From Stenogyne calaminthoides (taxonomy: Eukaryota > Streptophyta > Magnoliopsida > Lamiales > Lamiaceae): a DNA stretch of 64,000 bases. The stretch is taken from assembly GCA_037126765.1 (NCBI GenBank), contig JBBCBC010000016.1, positions 10,962,728-11,026,727 on the forward strand, in the 5' to 3' direction. A program made the translations under genes and the position numbers. Each line of letters starts with the position of its first letter. The stretch's first letter is position 1. A model generated the notes under the pieces. It saw only the letters and a program-made list of their open reading frames with translations. It ran no database searches and was not told the origin of the DNA. Positions 46,191 through 56,337 of this stretch are shown here, piece after piece.

Positions 46191-46235
46191 AAAAATTTGG
46201 TGCCGCTCACTAAATTCTGTGGTTAATAAAATTAA
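45785..46235 (-). other. NUMT: nuclear copy of mitochondrial nad4 (exon 2 part)
   Basis: The mitochondrial segment within and just beyond the chimeric frame. It carries a direct repeat, GCTCACTAAATTCTGTGGTTA at about 46108 and 46205, so a short piece was duplicated at the right end (second copy 46194-46228). The left end is at about 45785. Confidence 0.85.
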
Positions 46236-46635
46236 TTCTTGTGATTGTTTATTTTCCTAGCTCGGAAAGAAATATCAGATATATTGTTCATAACAGTATT
46301 TTGTTCTATAAGTATACAACTAAGGCACTAAACAGTAATATATACTCCATGTATATGAGGATTGTGTTTTAAATGTTGTAGTTGCTTACCTATCCTTGAA
46401 GGAACAATAAAAAAAAGGGGTAGAGTTATAAATAGGTTAATGTAAAAAGTAAATATTATTTTATATCATTAAATTTCAATTTGTTTTTTTCTAGCCAAGA
46501 GAACTATTATTTAGACCCTTATACCCTATTTAATTAACTAAAAGAATTAAATAAAATAGGAAAAAAATAGATGACTTCTTAAAAAAATATCAGCGGATTT
46601 TTCTCTTGAAAATTAGAACAACTTTCTTCTCCCTC
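46236..46635. other. Intergenic
   Basis: AT-rich, no gene or clear repeat recognised. Confidence 0.4.
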
Positions 46636-46639
46636 ATCC

Positions 46640-47035
46640 GGTCAACACTCTTATACTACACCATATTCAAACATTAATTCATCTCGTACCATATTTTATT
46701 AAACTCTTACTATCATTAATTCACCATGTATCACACTTTATTAAGGGTGTATTATCATTAGTTTACCCCGTACCACACACTATTGAGGTCGTACCACCAT
46801 TAATTCACCTCGTACTACATTTTATTTAAGCTCGTACCACATTTTACTTAAGCTCGTAGCACCATTGTTTCACCCGTACCATACTTTCTTTAAGCTCGTA
46901 CCACCATTAATCCATGTACCACATTTGATTTAAGCCGGTACCACCATTAATTCATCTCGTACCACATTTTATTAAAGCTCGTACCACCATTAATTTATCA
47001 TGTACCACATTTTATTTAAGTCCCGTACCACCATT
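46640..47035. repeat. Minisatellite, ~43-bp unit, about nine copies
   Basis: Degenerate copies of CTCGTACCACCATTAATTCA followed by TCTCGTACCACATTTTATTTAAG. Copies are complete in the right half and more diverged toward 46650. Some units are half-length. Confidence 0.85.
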
Positions 47036-48660
47036 AAGAACTGGTCTTTTTAAAAAAGAGTGATGAGGGTATAGTTGGTAAAAAAAATATTCGTTTGGCT
47101 AGAAAAAAATAAAATTAAAATCATTAACAAAAAAGAACTTTTTAAAATAGAACTGACTAAAAATTGGGGTTCCATCCTAAGGAATACTGCATGCAGCCAT
47201 TATTGTGATCATGGTTTATGTATGCAAAATATGTCGTTTATGTATGCTCTAATAGCTGACATTTTCAGATCGGAAAACTTATAAAGCCACACAGCAACAC
47301 CTAGAAAAGACGTTTCTTAAAGACCAGTTTTCTTGGCATTATCTCATAATTGCACTTCTGTTTAGGCTGAACTTTCTTTTAGATCATGTGGGCTATGAAA
47401 TTAACTGTAGTTGTACTTGGTGGGTTTGTTATTAATAATCTAATAATTAATGTCACGTGATGATCTAGGATTTAACGGTGGGGTGAGTTGAATTTTTTTG
47501 AAGTTTCGTCACATTAAAATTTTATATTTATATATAATATTTTTTTTAATATATTAATTTAAATGGTGTTATATGGGGCTTCAAAACATAAAACTCATCA
47601 ATAATTACATCCAAATTTATCTATATTTTTAACAAAATATATTTTAAAAGATAGGTGTTCATTTATAAAGTATGTTGTAAATCTATTAATAAATAATATT
47701 TAGTTAAAACAAAATTATCCAACTTATACTCAATATTTTTTAATCATTTCAAGAAATGTTTATCAGTTTAAAAAATATCTCATTTAACTCATGTTAGTAC
47801 ATTATTACATTTATAATTTCTCTTTTTCTAATATTAAAGTGGCCCAAAATTTATCATTATCATAATATATAACAAATAAAAAATGAATTATTAACACATA
47901 TTCTTCAAAAGAAAAAGACAAAAATTGAGAGAACAGTGTAGTTATTTAATATTGAACAAGTTAAATAAATAAAAATACTAAAAAAATAAAAAATAGAACC
48001 ATATTTAGATGATTAAACTCTAAATTTTGAGTGGGTTCTCCTGTGCACCAAGTGTACCGTGCACTCGGGTATAGGAGTGACCTATTAAAAAAATGAGACA
48101 TTGCCATTAGTGAAAGGAGGGTCCACAGTAAAAAAATAGACAGGATCAAAGTGAGTGCATGGATCTAAAGTCTGTGCACCAAGTGCATATGAGACCTTGG
48201 CCTAAATTTTTGGGTGTGAGAGCCTCAAGAAAGCACATCCAAAATTACAATAAAATAATTTTTTTGTTGTGTTTCAATATTTTAATTAAATTATAGTAAG
48301 AAAAAGAAAAAAGAAGGAGAGACAGATAGATCCGGAAAAGAAATTTATATCAAATTGTATATTAATTTAATAACTAAATAGAGAGTGTGTGGATGATCTT
48401 TAATTTTAGATTGGGATTTGTAAATTAAATATAAAATAAAAAATAATATTGGGTTGGGCTTAAATACCTATATTGAATTTTATTCATATATTATATATAA
48501 ATATATAACAAGTTAGTGGGTCTTACACTGGGTTGGAGCCCGGTGCAGCCCCCTCTATGATTCCGTCCATGTACAGGATAGAGGGACTTGACTCGATTAT
48601 TTTTTCTCCATTTATTCTAACTCTTACTTTTACATTTCAATGAGTTTTGATATCTTTCCA
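47036..48660. other. Intergenic, AT-rich
   Basis: No gene recognised. The frame 47075-47284 lacks recognisable domains. GTGCACCAAGTGTACCGTGCAC near 48041 and CTGTGCACCAAGTGCATATG near 48173 are a related pair about 130 bp apart, probably ends of a short element. 47540-47960 is extremely AT-rich. Confidence 0.4.
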
Positions 48661-48662
48661 TA

Positions 48663-48950
48663 ATGAATTGTTACTTATATTTATATTTTAGCATTTTATT
48701 ATTTTTTTTAAATAAATTTTGTGATTGCAGAAAAATGGTAAAGGTCGGGAAAGCTATTACTGTAAATGATCTTCAAGCAAGGAGTGAAGAGCTAAGAAGT
48801 GCTCATGCAAATAGTGGCCAAAGGATGCCATCGTCTTTAGGTGAGGCTGTCAAGGAGCAACATGATCATCGCCTAGGTACCATGCATTATTTTTTAGGGT
48901 ACTCATTTGTCATTTTTAGAATTATCTTAATTTTTACTTTAACTCTTTAA
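48663..48950 (+). CDS. Unrecognised small frame, possible exon remnant
   Basis: A 95-codon frame. The first 24 residues are hydrophobic; the stretch from MVKVGKAITVNDLQARSEEL to EAVKEQHDHRLG is hydrophilic and coding-like. GATTGCAG lies six bases before the internal ATG (48735), like a splice acceptor, so this may be one exon of a decayed gene that starts at 48735. I do not recognise the family. Transposon-derived protein is a possibility. Confidence 0.3.
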   Translation: MNCYLYLYFSILLFFLNKFCDCRKMVKVGKAITVNDLQARSEELRSAHANSGQRMPSSLGEAVKEQHDHRLGTMHYFLGYSFVIFRIILIFTLTL

Positions 48951-49790
48951 CTCTTTTGTCAATAGTTTCTATATTTTAATGATTATGGTGTATCAGTGAT
49001 GCGGAGTCAAAGAATTACTTAGGCAAAATCGTAGTTCTTTTCACGTGACATTAACAAATGTATATACGTGCACGAGTGATCCGTTAATATTTATTAATTA
49101 AGGGTAACATGAAAGAATTTCATCTCATCTAAAAACTCAAACTTGTAGGGAGGTGAAAAATTAATTCTTTTGTATATAGTTCCCTAATACTCTCCTGAGG
49201 GCTGAGTTATCATCTGGGCTGTCAACTCCATCATTGAGAGGAAGGAAGCCCAACAAGTGTATAATTTAATGTAGATAGAGTTTCATTGTCAATGGGGTTT
49301 GAACCCAAGACGTGGGCGTGAGCCTGGAGGCTCTGATATCATGAAATAATTCAATTTAATCTAAAAGTCTGAACTTGTACTTATAGAGGGATGTGAAATT
49401 AATTAATTCATTTGATTTCCCTAACATAACACTCATGTGAACCAAGTCGATTTATATATGAACTCCATCGTTAATCGTTATTATGAATAAATACGATCAA
49501 TGTTATACATAAATACTACCACTATTAAAAAATAAAGTATTTATTGACATTGATGACCAAGTCACCAAATCCTCATATGGCCACTAATTCAATCACCTAA
49601 CTGAGAAGCTTCACATCACTCCCTAACTCGGCATGTAGTTTTTCTATTATTCTTGTCTCCTAACAATCTTCAACACGTATATGTAATCATTTTGGACCAG
49701 TACTCATTCTCTAGCTATATGTGTAGTGCACGAAAGTGTGATGTGTATACTAATTAAAGATAGTAGTCTTCCTTTTCTAGTTCAGCAATA
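48951..49790. repeat. Short interspersed repeat region
   Basis: 49112-49190 and 49343-49430 are imperfect direct repeats of about 80 bp (TCATCTAAAAACTCAAACTTG / TTAATCTAAAAGTCTGAACTTG). Between them the minus strand reads GGGTTCAAACCCC (near 49290), a Pol III B-box-like word, and GATATCAGAGCCTCCAGGC. This may be a SINE or a small LTR element. The remainder is AT-rich and leads to the P450 gene (TATATATG near 49790). Confidence 0.4.
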
Positions 49791-50738
49791 TATATGTTTT
49801 GGCTTTTCCTTAATTCTCATCACATGGATTTTGTAATGCTAATAGTTGTCTTATCCATCCTGTGGATATGCATAATTTTTGTAACATTAAATTCCAGGGC
49901 CCGAAAACCATCCAAACTTCCTTCAGGCCCGTATCAATTCCCGATCATCGGCAATATCTTGGACATCGGGCCCAAACCCCACAAATCACTCGCCAAACTA
50001 TCCAGAAAATGCGGGCCAATAATGTCCCTCAAGCTAGGAAGCAAAACAACTATAGTCGTGTCCTCACCTGAAACAGCTAAAATCGTGCTTCAGAAGCACG
50101 ATTTCTCCTTCTCCAGCAGAACAATCCCGACTGCAGCTGAAACTTTTAACCATTACAACTTCTCCATAGCGTGGCTCCCAGTGGCGAAAGCTCAGAAAAA
50201 TATGCAATGAGCAAATGTTTTCGGTTGCCAATTTGGATGCCAGTCAGGGTTTAAGGAGGGAGAAGCTGCAGAAGATGAGTGACTATGTGAAACAATGCTC
50301 TGAAACGGGCCGTGCTGTGGATATAGGAGAGGCCGCTTTCACGACGACGTTGAATTTATTGTCGGCCACTTTTTTCTCCATTGAATTGGTGCAATTCAAT
50401 ACGAATTTGTCACAGGAGATGAAGGATGTGGTGTGGGGGCTGATGAAATGCATCGGCCGCCCGAATTTTGCTGATTATTTCCCTGTCCTGAAATTTGTTG
50501 ATCCTCAGGGGATTCTGAAGCAGACAGAGATTTACCGTGAGAAGATGTTTGCAATATTTGATGGGATAATAGATGAGAAGTTGAAATCAAGGGGTGAGAA
50601 TCATGAGATTGAAAAGAATGATTTGGTGGAGGCCCTGATTGAAGCTGAATTAAGCAGAAACGAGATTAAGCATCTGCTTCTGATAATTTCAGTGTTGCAA
50701 TTTGTTATTTATATTATTATTTTTCTCCATATTGATTG

Positions 50739-52867
50739 TGTTGGGAAATAAGTCCCAATTCACAACAAGAAGAAAATAACACAAATGAAAAATAAAACAA
50801 AGAAACAAAACAACAATCACCAAAACAAGATTTTACGTGGAAAACTCCAAAATCGGAGAAAAACTACGGACCACGAAAGAAACACCACTATATGATAAAT
50901 TTCTACAATCATACAGATTTTTCCTCTTTCGCACGACACCCCGACACTATTACAAGTCTACATGACTTTCACCTTTTCACAAATATGAGAAACTAATTTA
51001 ATTAGAATCAAACACTAGACTAAAGTGTATTGACCGGTGTACTTGTAACAACAAAGGCTCCTTATATAGGATTTGGAAGTCTCCTTTCTTTGTTCTCATC
51101 CGATATGGGACAAAAAACCTCTTTTATTTTAACATCAAGCCCAACAATCTCCACCTTGATAAAATAAAAGAAAATTCCACTGTCTTCACCCACAATCCAT
51201 TGTTTTCACTGACAATCATGATCCTTAAACCAAAGAACCATCATTCTCAAAAACAGTGAATAACCTACTCCACCATATGAGTAGAACACTTAGAATAAAC
51301 CATTATAAGAATTTTTAACCACTTAGAATAAACCATTCTAAGAATTTCCCTCGGCACATGTCGAAAAACCTGCCGAAAGTTATGGTGCTCCTTCTAGCTT
51401 TTGACTCCTCTAGAAGTTCTTCAGCCATCGACATACATTCACCACACATCTTGCATCCATGTCAAACCAATGCACATGCGGTCTAACTAACATTATCACA
51501 TCCTCATCCGTGGCAGATGGGTATGCCAAAAGGATGTTTATTTCCTTCTAACAGGAAATAATTTTTGATCAAGTGCTATTTGCCGCAACTGCTCCACATT
51601 GATCGATAACTCCTTTTGTAACCCGGATTGCATCATCACATTGATTCTTCCACTATATTTCTCTACGTCACCACTTCACGGAACTTGAAGCCCTCCTTGA
51701 CATACCGTTTCTCCACCCCCTAACTGAATAACTGTCTCTCAAGAGATCCCAGACCTGCTCAAGAAATCTTTTTTTATGATGTGGAAGATCATCTTCACCC
51801 CTTAACTGAATAACTGTCTCTCAAGAGACCCCGGACCTTCTCAAGAAATCTTTTATGATGTGGAAGATGAGAGACACCGGACTTCTCAAGAAATCTTTTT
51901 TGATGTGGAAGATCATCTTCACCCCCTAACTAAATAATTGTCTCTCAAGAGACCCCTGACCTTCTCAAGAAATCTTTTCTGATGTGAAAGATCAGACTAT
52001 GCTGCAACCAAAAAGCATACTCATAATATCAAGAGACCCGACCCCGGGCTCAGATACCACTTGTTAGAACCCTGGATGGACCAAAATCCCCGCATTGGTA
52101 TGATATTCTGCTTTGGGTCAATCCCACACAAAATTTATTTTTGGGCATCTCCCAAAATGTCTCATACCAATAGAGATAATGTCTATCCTAATAAACCTCA
52201 TGATTCTTCCATATTATTTCGATGTGGGATATTGTTTGATACTCTAAAAATCCTCCCCTCAAACAAAGACCATCGAGTCTCCCCTTATACGACCCACTCT
52301 ATCTAGGTCAACACCGCCTAGCCCATAGAGACCCCCATTTTTTTTCACCAAAGCTCACCGCAAATGACTCCATAAAGACTGTTATTCACCGTTTTATTAG
52401 TTCAACTCTAGGGACTACTCCACATCGTTTCGTCTGGGACCATGACTCTGATACCACTTGTTGGGGAAACTCCATCCCCCATTCATACCAAGGGAAAAAC
52501 AAAATAAACGTGAAATAAAACAAAGAAACAAAACAACAATCAACAACACAAGATTTTACATGGAAAACTCCAAAACCGGAGAAAAACCACGAACCACGAA
52601 ATAAACATTATTATATGATAAATTTCTACAATCATATAGATTTTTCCTCTCTCGCTCGACACCCCTACACTATTACAAGTCTACATGACTCTCACTTTCT
52701 CACAAATATGAGAAATGAATTTAATTAGTTACAAACATTAGACTAATGTGTATTTGACTCATGTACTTGTAACAAAGACTCCTTATATAGAATTTGAAAG
52801 TCCCCTTTCTTTGTTCTCATCCGATGTGGGACAAAAAACGTCTTTTATTTTAACATCAAGCCCAACA
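50739..52867 (-). mobile_element. Small non-coding LTR retrotransposon (TRIM-like) in the P450 intron
   Basis: Two LTRs, 50739-51146 (408 bp) and 52459-52867 (409 bp), both TGTTGGG...CCCAACA and clearly similar but diverged. On the minus strand the primer site TGGTATCAGAG (52456-52446) follows the right LTR. The left LTR is preceded on the minus strand by an A-rich AAGGTGGAGAT polypurine tract. The 1.3-kb interior has no pol genes. It contains a tandem array (51714-51990) and, near 52047-52440, a fragment of a second element (primer-like TGGTATCTGAGCC next to TGTTAGAACCC). It moves with help from other elements. Flanks GATTG and GGCTG are not a clean duplication. Confidence 0.8.
51714..51990. 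repeat. Tandem repeat inside the TRIM-like element
   Basis: Four partial copies of a unit with CTCAAGAAATCTTTTATGATGTGGAAGATC and CTAACTGAATAACTGTCTCTC words, unit about 90 bp, some truncated to about 50 bp. Confidence 0.75.
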
Positions 52868-53557
52868 GGCTGTTTCCATTTGTATTGATGATGGACTTTA
52901 ATCATATTGATTAATTTTGTAATTTTTGACATTATTGTTGTCTAGGATTTATTTGTAGCTGGAACTGATACGACTTCAAGCACAGTGGAATGGGCAATGA
53001 CAGAACTATTACGACACCCCGAGAAAATATCAATAATTAGAGATGAAATCGGTGATGTCATAAGAGAAAATGGAGAAATTCTAGAATCGGATATACAAAA
53101 ACTCCCGTATTTGCAAGCAACGGTTAAAGAAACATTTAGGCTGCACCCAGCTGGCCCTTTCTTAATACCTCACAAGGCTGTATCCGATGTAGAAATAAAC
53201 GACTACACAATACCTATACACGCGCAAATTCTTGTTAATGTGTGGGCAGTTGGCAGAGATGTTAGCATTTGGTCAAATGCAGATTTGTTCATGCCAGAGC
53301 GATTCTTGAACGAGAATGATCACATAAACTTTAGAGGCAAAGATTTTGAGCTCATTCCATTTGGGGAGGGTAGGAGAATTTGTCCTGGAATGTCATTGGC
53401 CTACAGAATGGTGCACCTTATGCTTGCAATGTTGGTAGGAAAGTTTGAGTGGAAACTCGAAGATGGAAAGAAACCAGAAGAATTAAGCATGGATGATAAG
53501 TTTGGCCTTACTCTTCAAAAGGCCATACCTCTTATGGTTGTTCTAACGAAGTTGTGA

Positions 53558-53926
53558 TCTGGAAAATAAGGTTGCTTTTATATATAGTGAGGCAATATTT
53601 AAAATTGCAATGTGGTTATAAATTGTAACAAACTTTAAAGTACTTTGGAGTTTTTGTCAAGTTTTTAATACATATTATCTTATGAATACTTTTATTTTCA
53701 GACACTTATTTCTTTTAAATATTGTATTCTCACTTTTTTTATAAGCATTATATATTATACATAAGGCATCACCGCCCGTGCTTCTTGTTCTCTCCGCCAT
53801 TGAAAGAAGTTCAGAATAGTCCGAGAGCAATTGCTTTCAAATAAGTTGATAATTAATTTTTATCCAATCTTATCATCACTATTAAATCAAGATTTGCAAA
53901 AGCTACATCTCAAAATCCCCTGAAAC
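53558..53926. other. P450 3' flank
   Basis: AT-rich; presumed 3' untranslated DNA of the P450 up to about 53750, then no feature recognised. Confidence 0.4.
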
Positions 53927-54145
53927 TCAAATTTTGGCAACAGAGTATGTAAGGCCACGAGGATGATTTAGTAGAGTTTGAGTTTGTTGAGTGAGAGAAT
54001 TTCCGATGATGAAATAAAGATGGGAAAGCACCATGGGTACCGCTGAGCTAATCACTCCATTCTCCAGATACTCCTCTGATTTTGCCAATTTTCCAGATGT
54101 GAACCATAATGTTTCCTTTAAAAATGCGTTGAACAAATTTCCCCA
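53927..54145 (-). pseudogene. Terpene synthase single-exon relic
   Basis: The minus strand reads, after an acceptor-like TTAAATTGCAG, WGNLFNAFLKETLWFTSGKL, YLENGVISSAVPMVLSHLYF, SLTQQTQTLLNHPRGLTYSV, then AKI and a stop. This is the C-terminal helical domain of a plant terpene synthase, between the DDxxD and NSE/DTE metal sites, both of which are outside the fragment. Subfamily looks TPS-b/g but is uncertain. No donor or neighbouring exons are visible, so it is one exon of a lost gene. It is convergent with the P450, 370 bp away. Confidence 0.75.
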
Positions 54146-54412
54146 CTGCAATTTAATCAAGTAAAATAATGTTCAAATTTCCCCACTAATCTAATCAAGT
54201 ATAATAATGTTCATCATAAGCATACTCTATAATGTATTTGTTGGACATCTCGAGAAAAAATAATTCGGATTTGACTTTGAAATTCGACTCGCGTGTTAGG
54301 TTTGGCTCAGAGTGAATTGGGTATTAGTCGATAAATTAAACATGCACTAAGAAAATGAGTGGAATTTTAAATATAATAAAATATTCATGTTGCAAGTTTT
54401 TACAGGTACCGT
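54146..54412. other. Intergenic
   Basis: Contains a 45-bp direct repeat (CAAATTTCCCCACT at about 54134 and 54173, each followed by AATCAAGTA(A/T)AATAATGTTC) and TE-like text near 54260-54340. No gene. Confidence 0.4.
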
Positions 54413-55796
54413 TTGAATTAGGCTTGGATCACATAATAATACGTATCTAATTAAAGTTGAAACCAATCAAATTAATGGTACATTGATTGAAGAACTATTT
54501 TTGCCATATGAAGTAGAGGCTATTAAAAGGATACCTATTGCTCATGAGAATAGGAGTGACGCTCGATTCTGGAAATTCGAGAAAAAATGCTCATACACTG
54601 TTAAATCCGGCTATTGGAAGAGCTCTAGAAGGATGAAGTAGAGGCTATTAAAAGGATAACTATTGCTCATGAGAATAGGAGTGACGCTCGATTCTGGAAA
54701 TTCGAGAAAAAAGGTGCATACACTGTTAAATCCGGCTATTGGAAGAGCTCTAGAAAGAAACCAGATAGACAGATGGGCCCAGGCCCATCTTCCCATGTTT
54801 CAACAGCCAAATGGTAGACAAAGCTTTGGGGCCTCCGCCTGCTGCCTAAGGTTAAAATATTCATATGGAAAGCCTTCCTCGACATTGTGGCTACGGAGGC
54901 TAACTTGAAGATGCACCATGTTCCCTGCAACCCTTGGTGCTCTTCTTGTGGGTTCCACTGGTCGGATATCAAACACGCCCTCATCTATTGTCGGATGGTG
55001 AAACACAACTGGAAACATTTGGAATGGTGGGGGATTCTGACTGACTCCCAATGCTTCTCCATGGCCGACATCTTGCTTGAGGTGGCTCGAAAGGTCTCAC
55101 AATCTAAACTTGAGGAATTTTGTATGCTCCTTTGGGGTATTTGGAGAGGTTGGTGTGATTACAATCATAATAAAACGAAACAAAAGAATGATCACCGAAT
55201 ATCGGCGGATTGGTGCTACTCACTTCTAGAGGACTTTCGATCTGCTCGAGATAAAATCAAGCCCATACCCAGTGGTACCTCCCCGGCGCTTCGCTACGAT
55301 GAACGGATGAGAGATGAGCCAGTCACAACGGTGTACATCGATGCGGCCTATAAAGAGGATAACCTTGAGTTCGGTGCTGGCTTTGCAATTTTTGGCACAG
55401 ACAGGCGAATCATAGCAGCGGGAGGCAAAAGCCTGAAACCTCCAGGCTCGATTTTGGCAGCAGAACTTGAGGCAATCAAGATGGGCATGGACTATTGCTT
55501 CGAAAACAACATTACAGGATTCCACATTTCTTCGGACTCACAGGATGCAATTCACGCTATTAGAAGCAGAGCGGATTTCTTTGGCATTGAGAATCATGAT
55601 AAAAAATACCTCAGTGAAAAGTATTTGGTATACACCCCGCTCCAACAATAAACTGGCGCACAAATTGGCGAAGTTTGCATCTAGATCCCCCACCCTCACG
55701 CTTGGGTTGGGGGTGAGATTTCTCCTTGGATCACAGACATAGCTCGCGATGGAACGAATTAATCTTTTGAGCTTTGTTTGTCTTTAAAAAAAAAAG
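54413..55796 (+). mobile_element. 5'-truncated LINE (L1 type), 3' end
   Basis: Carries only the C-terminal end of ORF2 and a poly(A) tract at 55786-55795. The frames 54479-54630 and 54887-55651 encode RSDARFWKFEKK (zinc-binding linker), LLPKVKIFIWKAFLDIVATE, HHVPCNPWCSSCGF, ALIYC, and an RNase H domain with YIDAAYKED, AAELEAIK and SSDSQDA (the D, E and D residues). Frameshifts at about 54755, 54810 and 55600. A 125-bp tandem duplication lies at 54508-54757. Inserted near the P450 and terpene synthase relics. Confidence 0.8.
54508..54757 (+). repeat. 125-bp tandem duplication in the LINE
   Basis: ATGAAGTAGAGGCTATTAAA at 54508 and 54633, with the whole unit repeated with only a few mismatches. 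It shifts the reading frame and so post-dates loss of selection. Confidence 0.9.
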
Positions 55797-56337
55797 ATTG
55801 TGATGTTTATTGGAGGAGGAGACGTGGGCATTTTTTTTTGGTATCAGGTATCCGAAATTGACCCTATCAAATATTTTTTAAGATTTATGAGTATCAAGTA
55901 TTCCAAGTCGATTCGAAATTATGAGATTGGGTATCGTGTACCTGATTTTTTTAATATGTAATTGTCATTTTTTATGTTATTATTATTTTATCAATTTTAT
56001 TGTCGGTGGTATCTTGAATTGCATTGAAACATATTCTCATATAATTTGGTAGTTTTTCCGCATTTAGTGACGCATAAATGTGTCACAAACTCATCGTCTT
56101 GTGACACCATTATTTGTCACGATAAATTCCTTTTGTGACATTTTTTTACGTCACTAGATTATATATAACTAACTTAACTATCTCATTTTGTAACGCTTAA
56201 ATGTGTCACGAACTCATTCTCTTGTGACACCATTATGTGTCACGATCAATATTTTTTGTGACACTTTTTTGCGTCACTAGGTTACATATAACTAACTTAA
56301 CTACCTCATTCAGTGCCGCTTCACGTAATATTAGTAA
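55797..56337. repeat. Intergenic with a 123-bp direct repeat
   Basis: AAATGTGTCAC(A/G)AACTCAT at 56076 and 56199, each followed by CTTGTGACACCATTAT(T/G)TGTCACG and TTTTTTGTGACA; unit about 123 bp. GTGACGC/GCGTCAC words suggest the ends of a DNA transposon. The rest is AT-rich with no gene. Confidence 0.6.

Larger units (their letters stand above)
49824..53557 (+). pseudogene. CYP76-like cytochrome P450, broken
   Basis: Two exons: 49824 to about 50682 and 52946-53557. Start chosen at MDFVMLIVVLSILWICIIF, a normal P450 membrane anchor (an in-frame ATG ten codons earlier is possible); then KLPSGPYQFPIIGN. At about 50178-50190 the frame shifts: WLPV is read, then TGA at 50208; the expected WRKLRKICNEQMFS continues in another frame to the exon end. 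The exon 2 part is whole: FVAGTDTTSSTVEWAM (oxygen-activating helix), KETFR, PERF, and the haem loop FGEGRRICPG at 53360-53389. At the exon 1 end CTT CTG is followed by AT, not GT, so the donor is lost. CYP76 enzymes oxidise mono- and diterpenoids in the endoplasmic reticulum; the substrate of this one cannot be told. The intron holds a small LTR element. Confidence 0.85.

Noticed and set aside
54611..55051. Minus-strand frames over the LINE
   Set aside because: Shadows of the LINE frame, which has RNase H and zinc-finger motifs on the plus strand.
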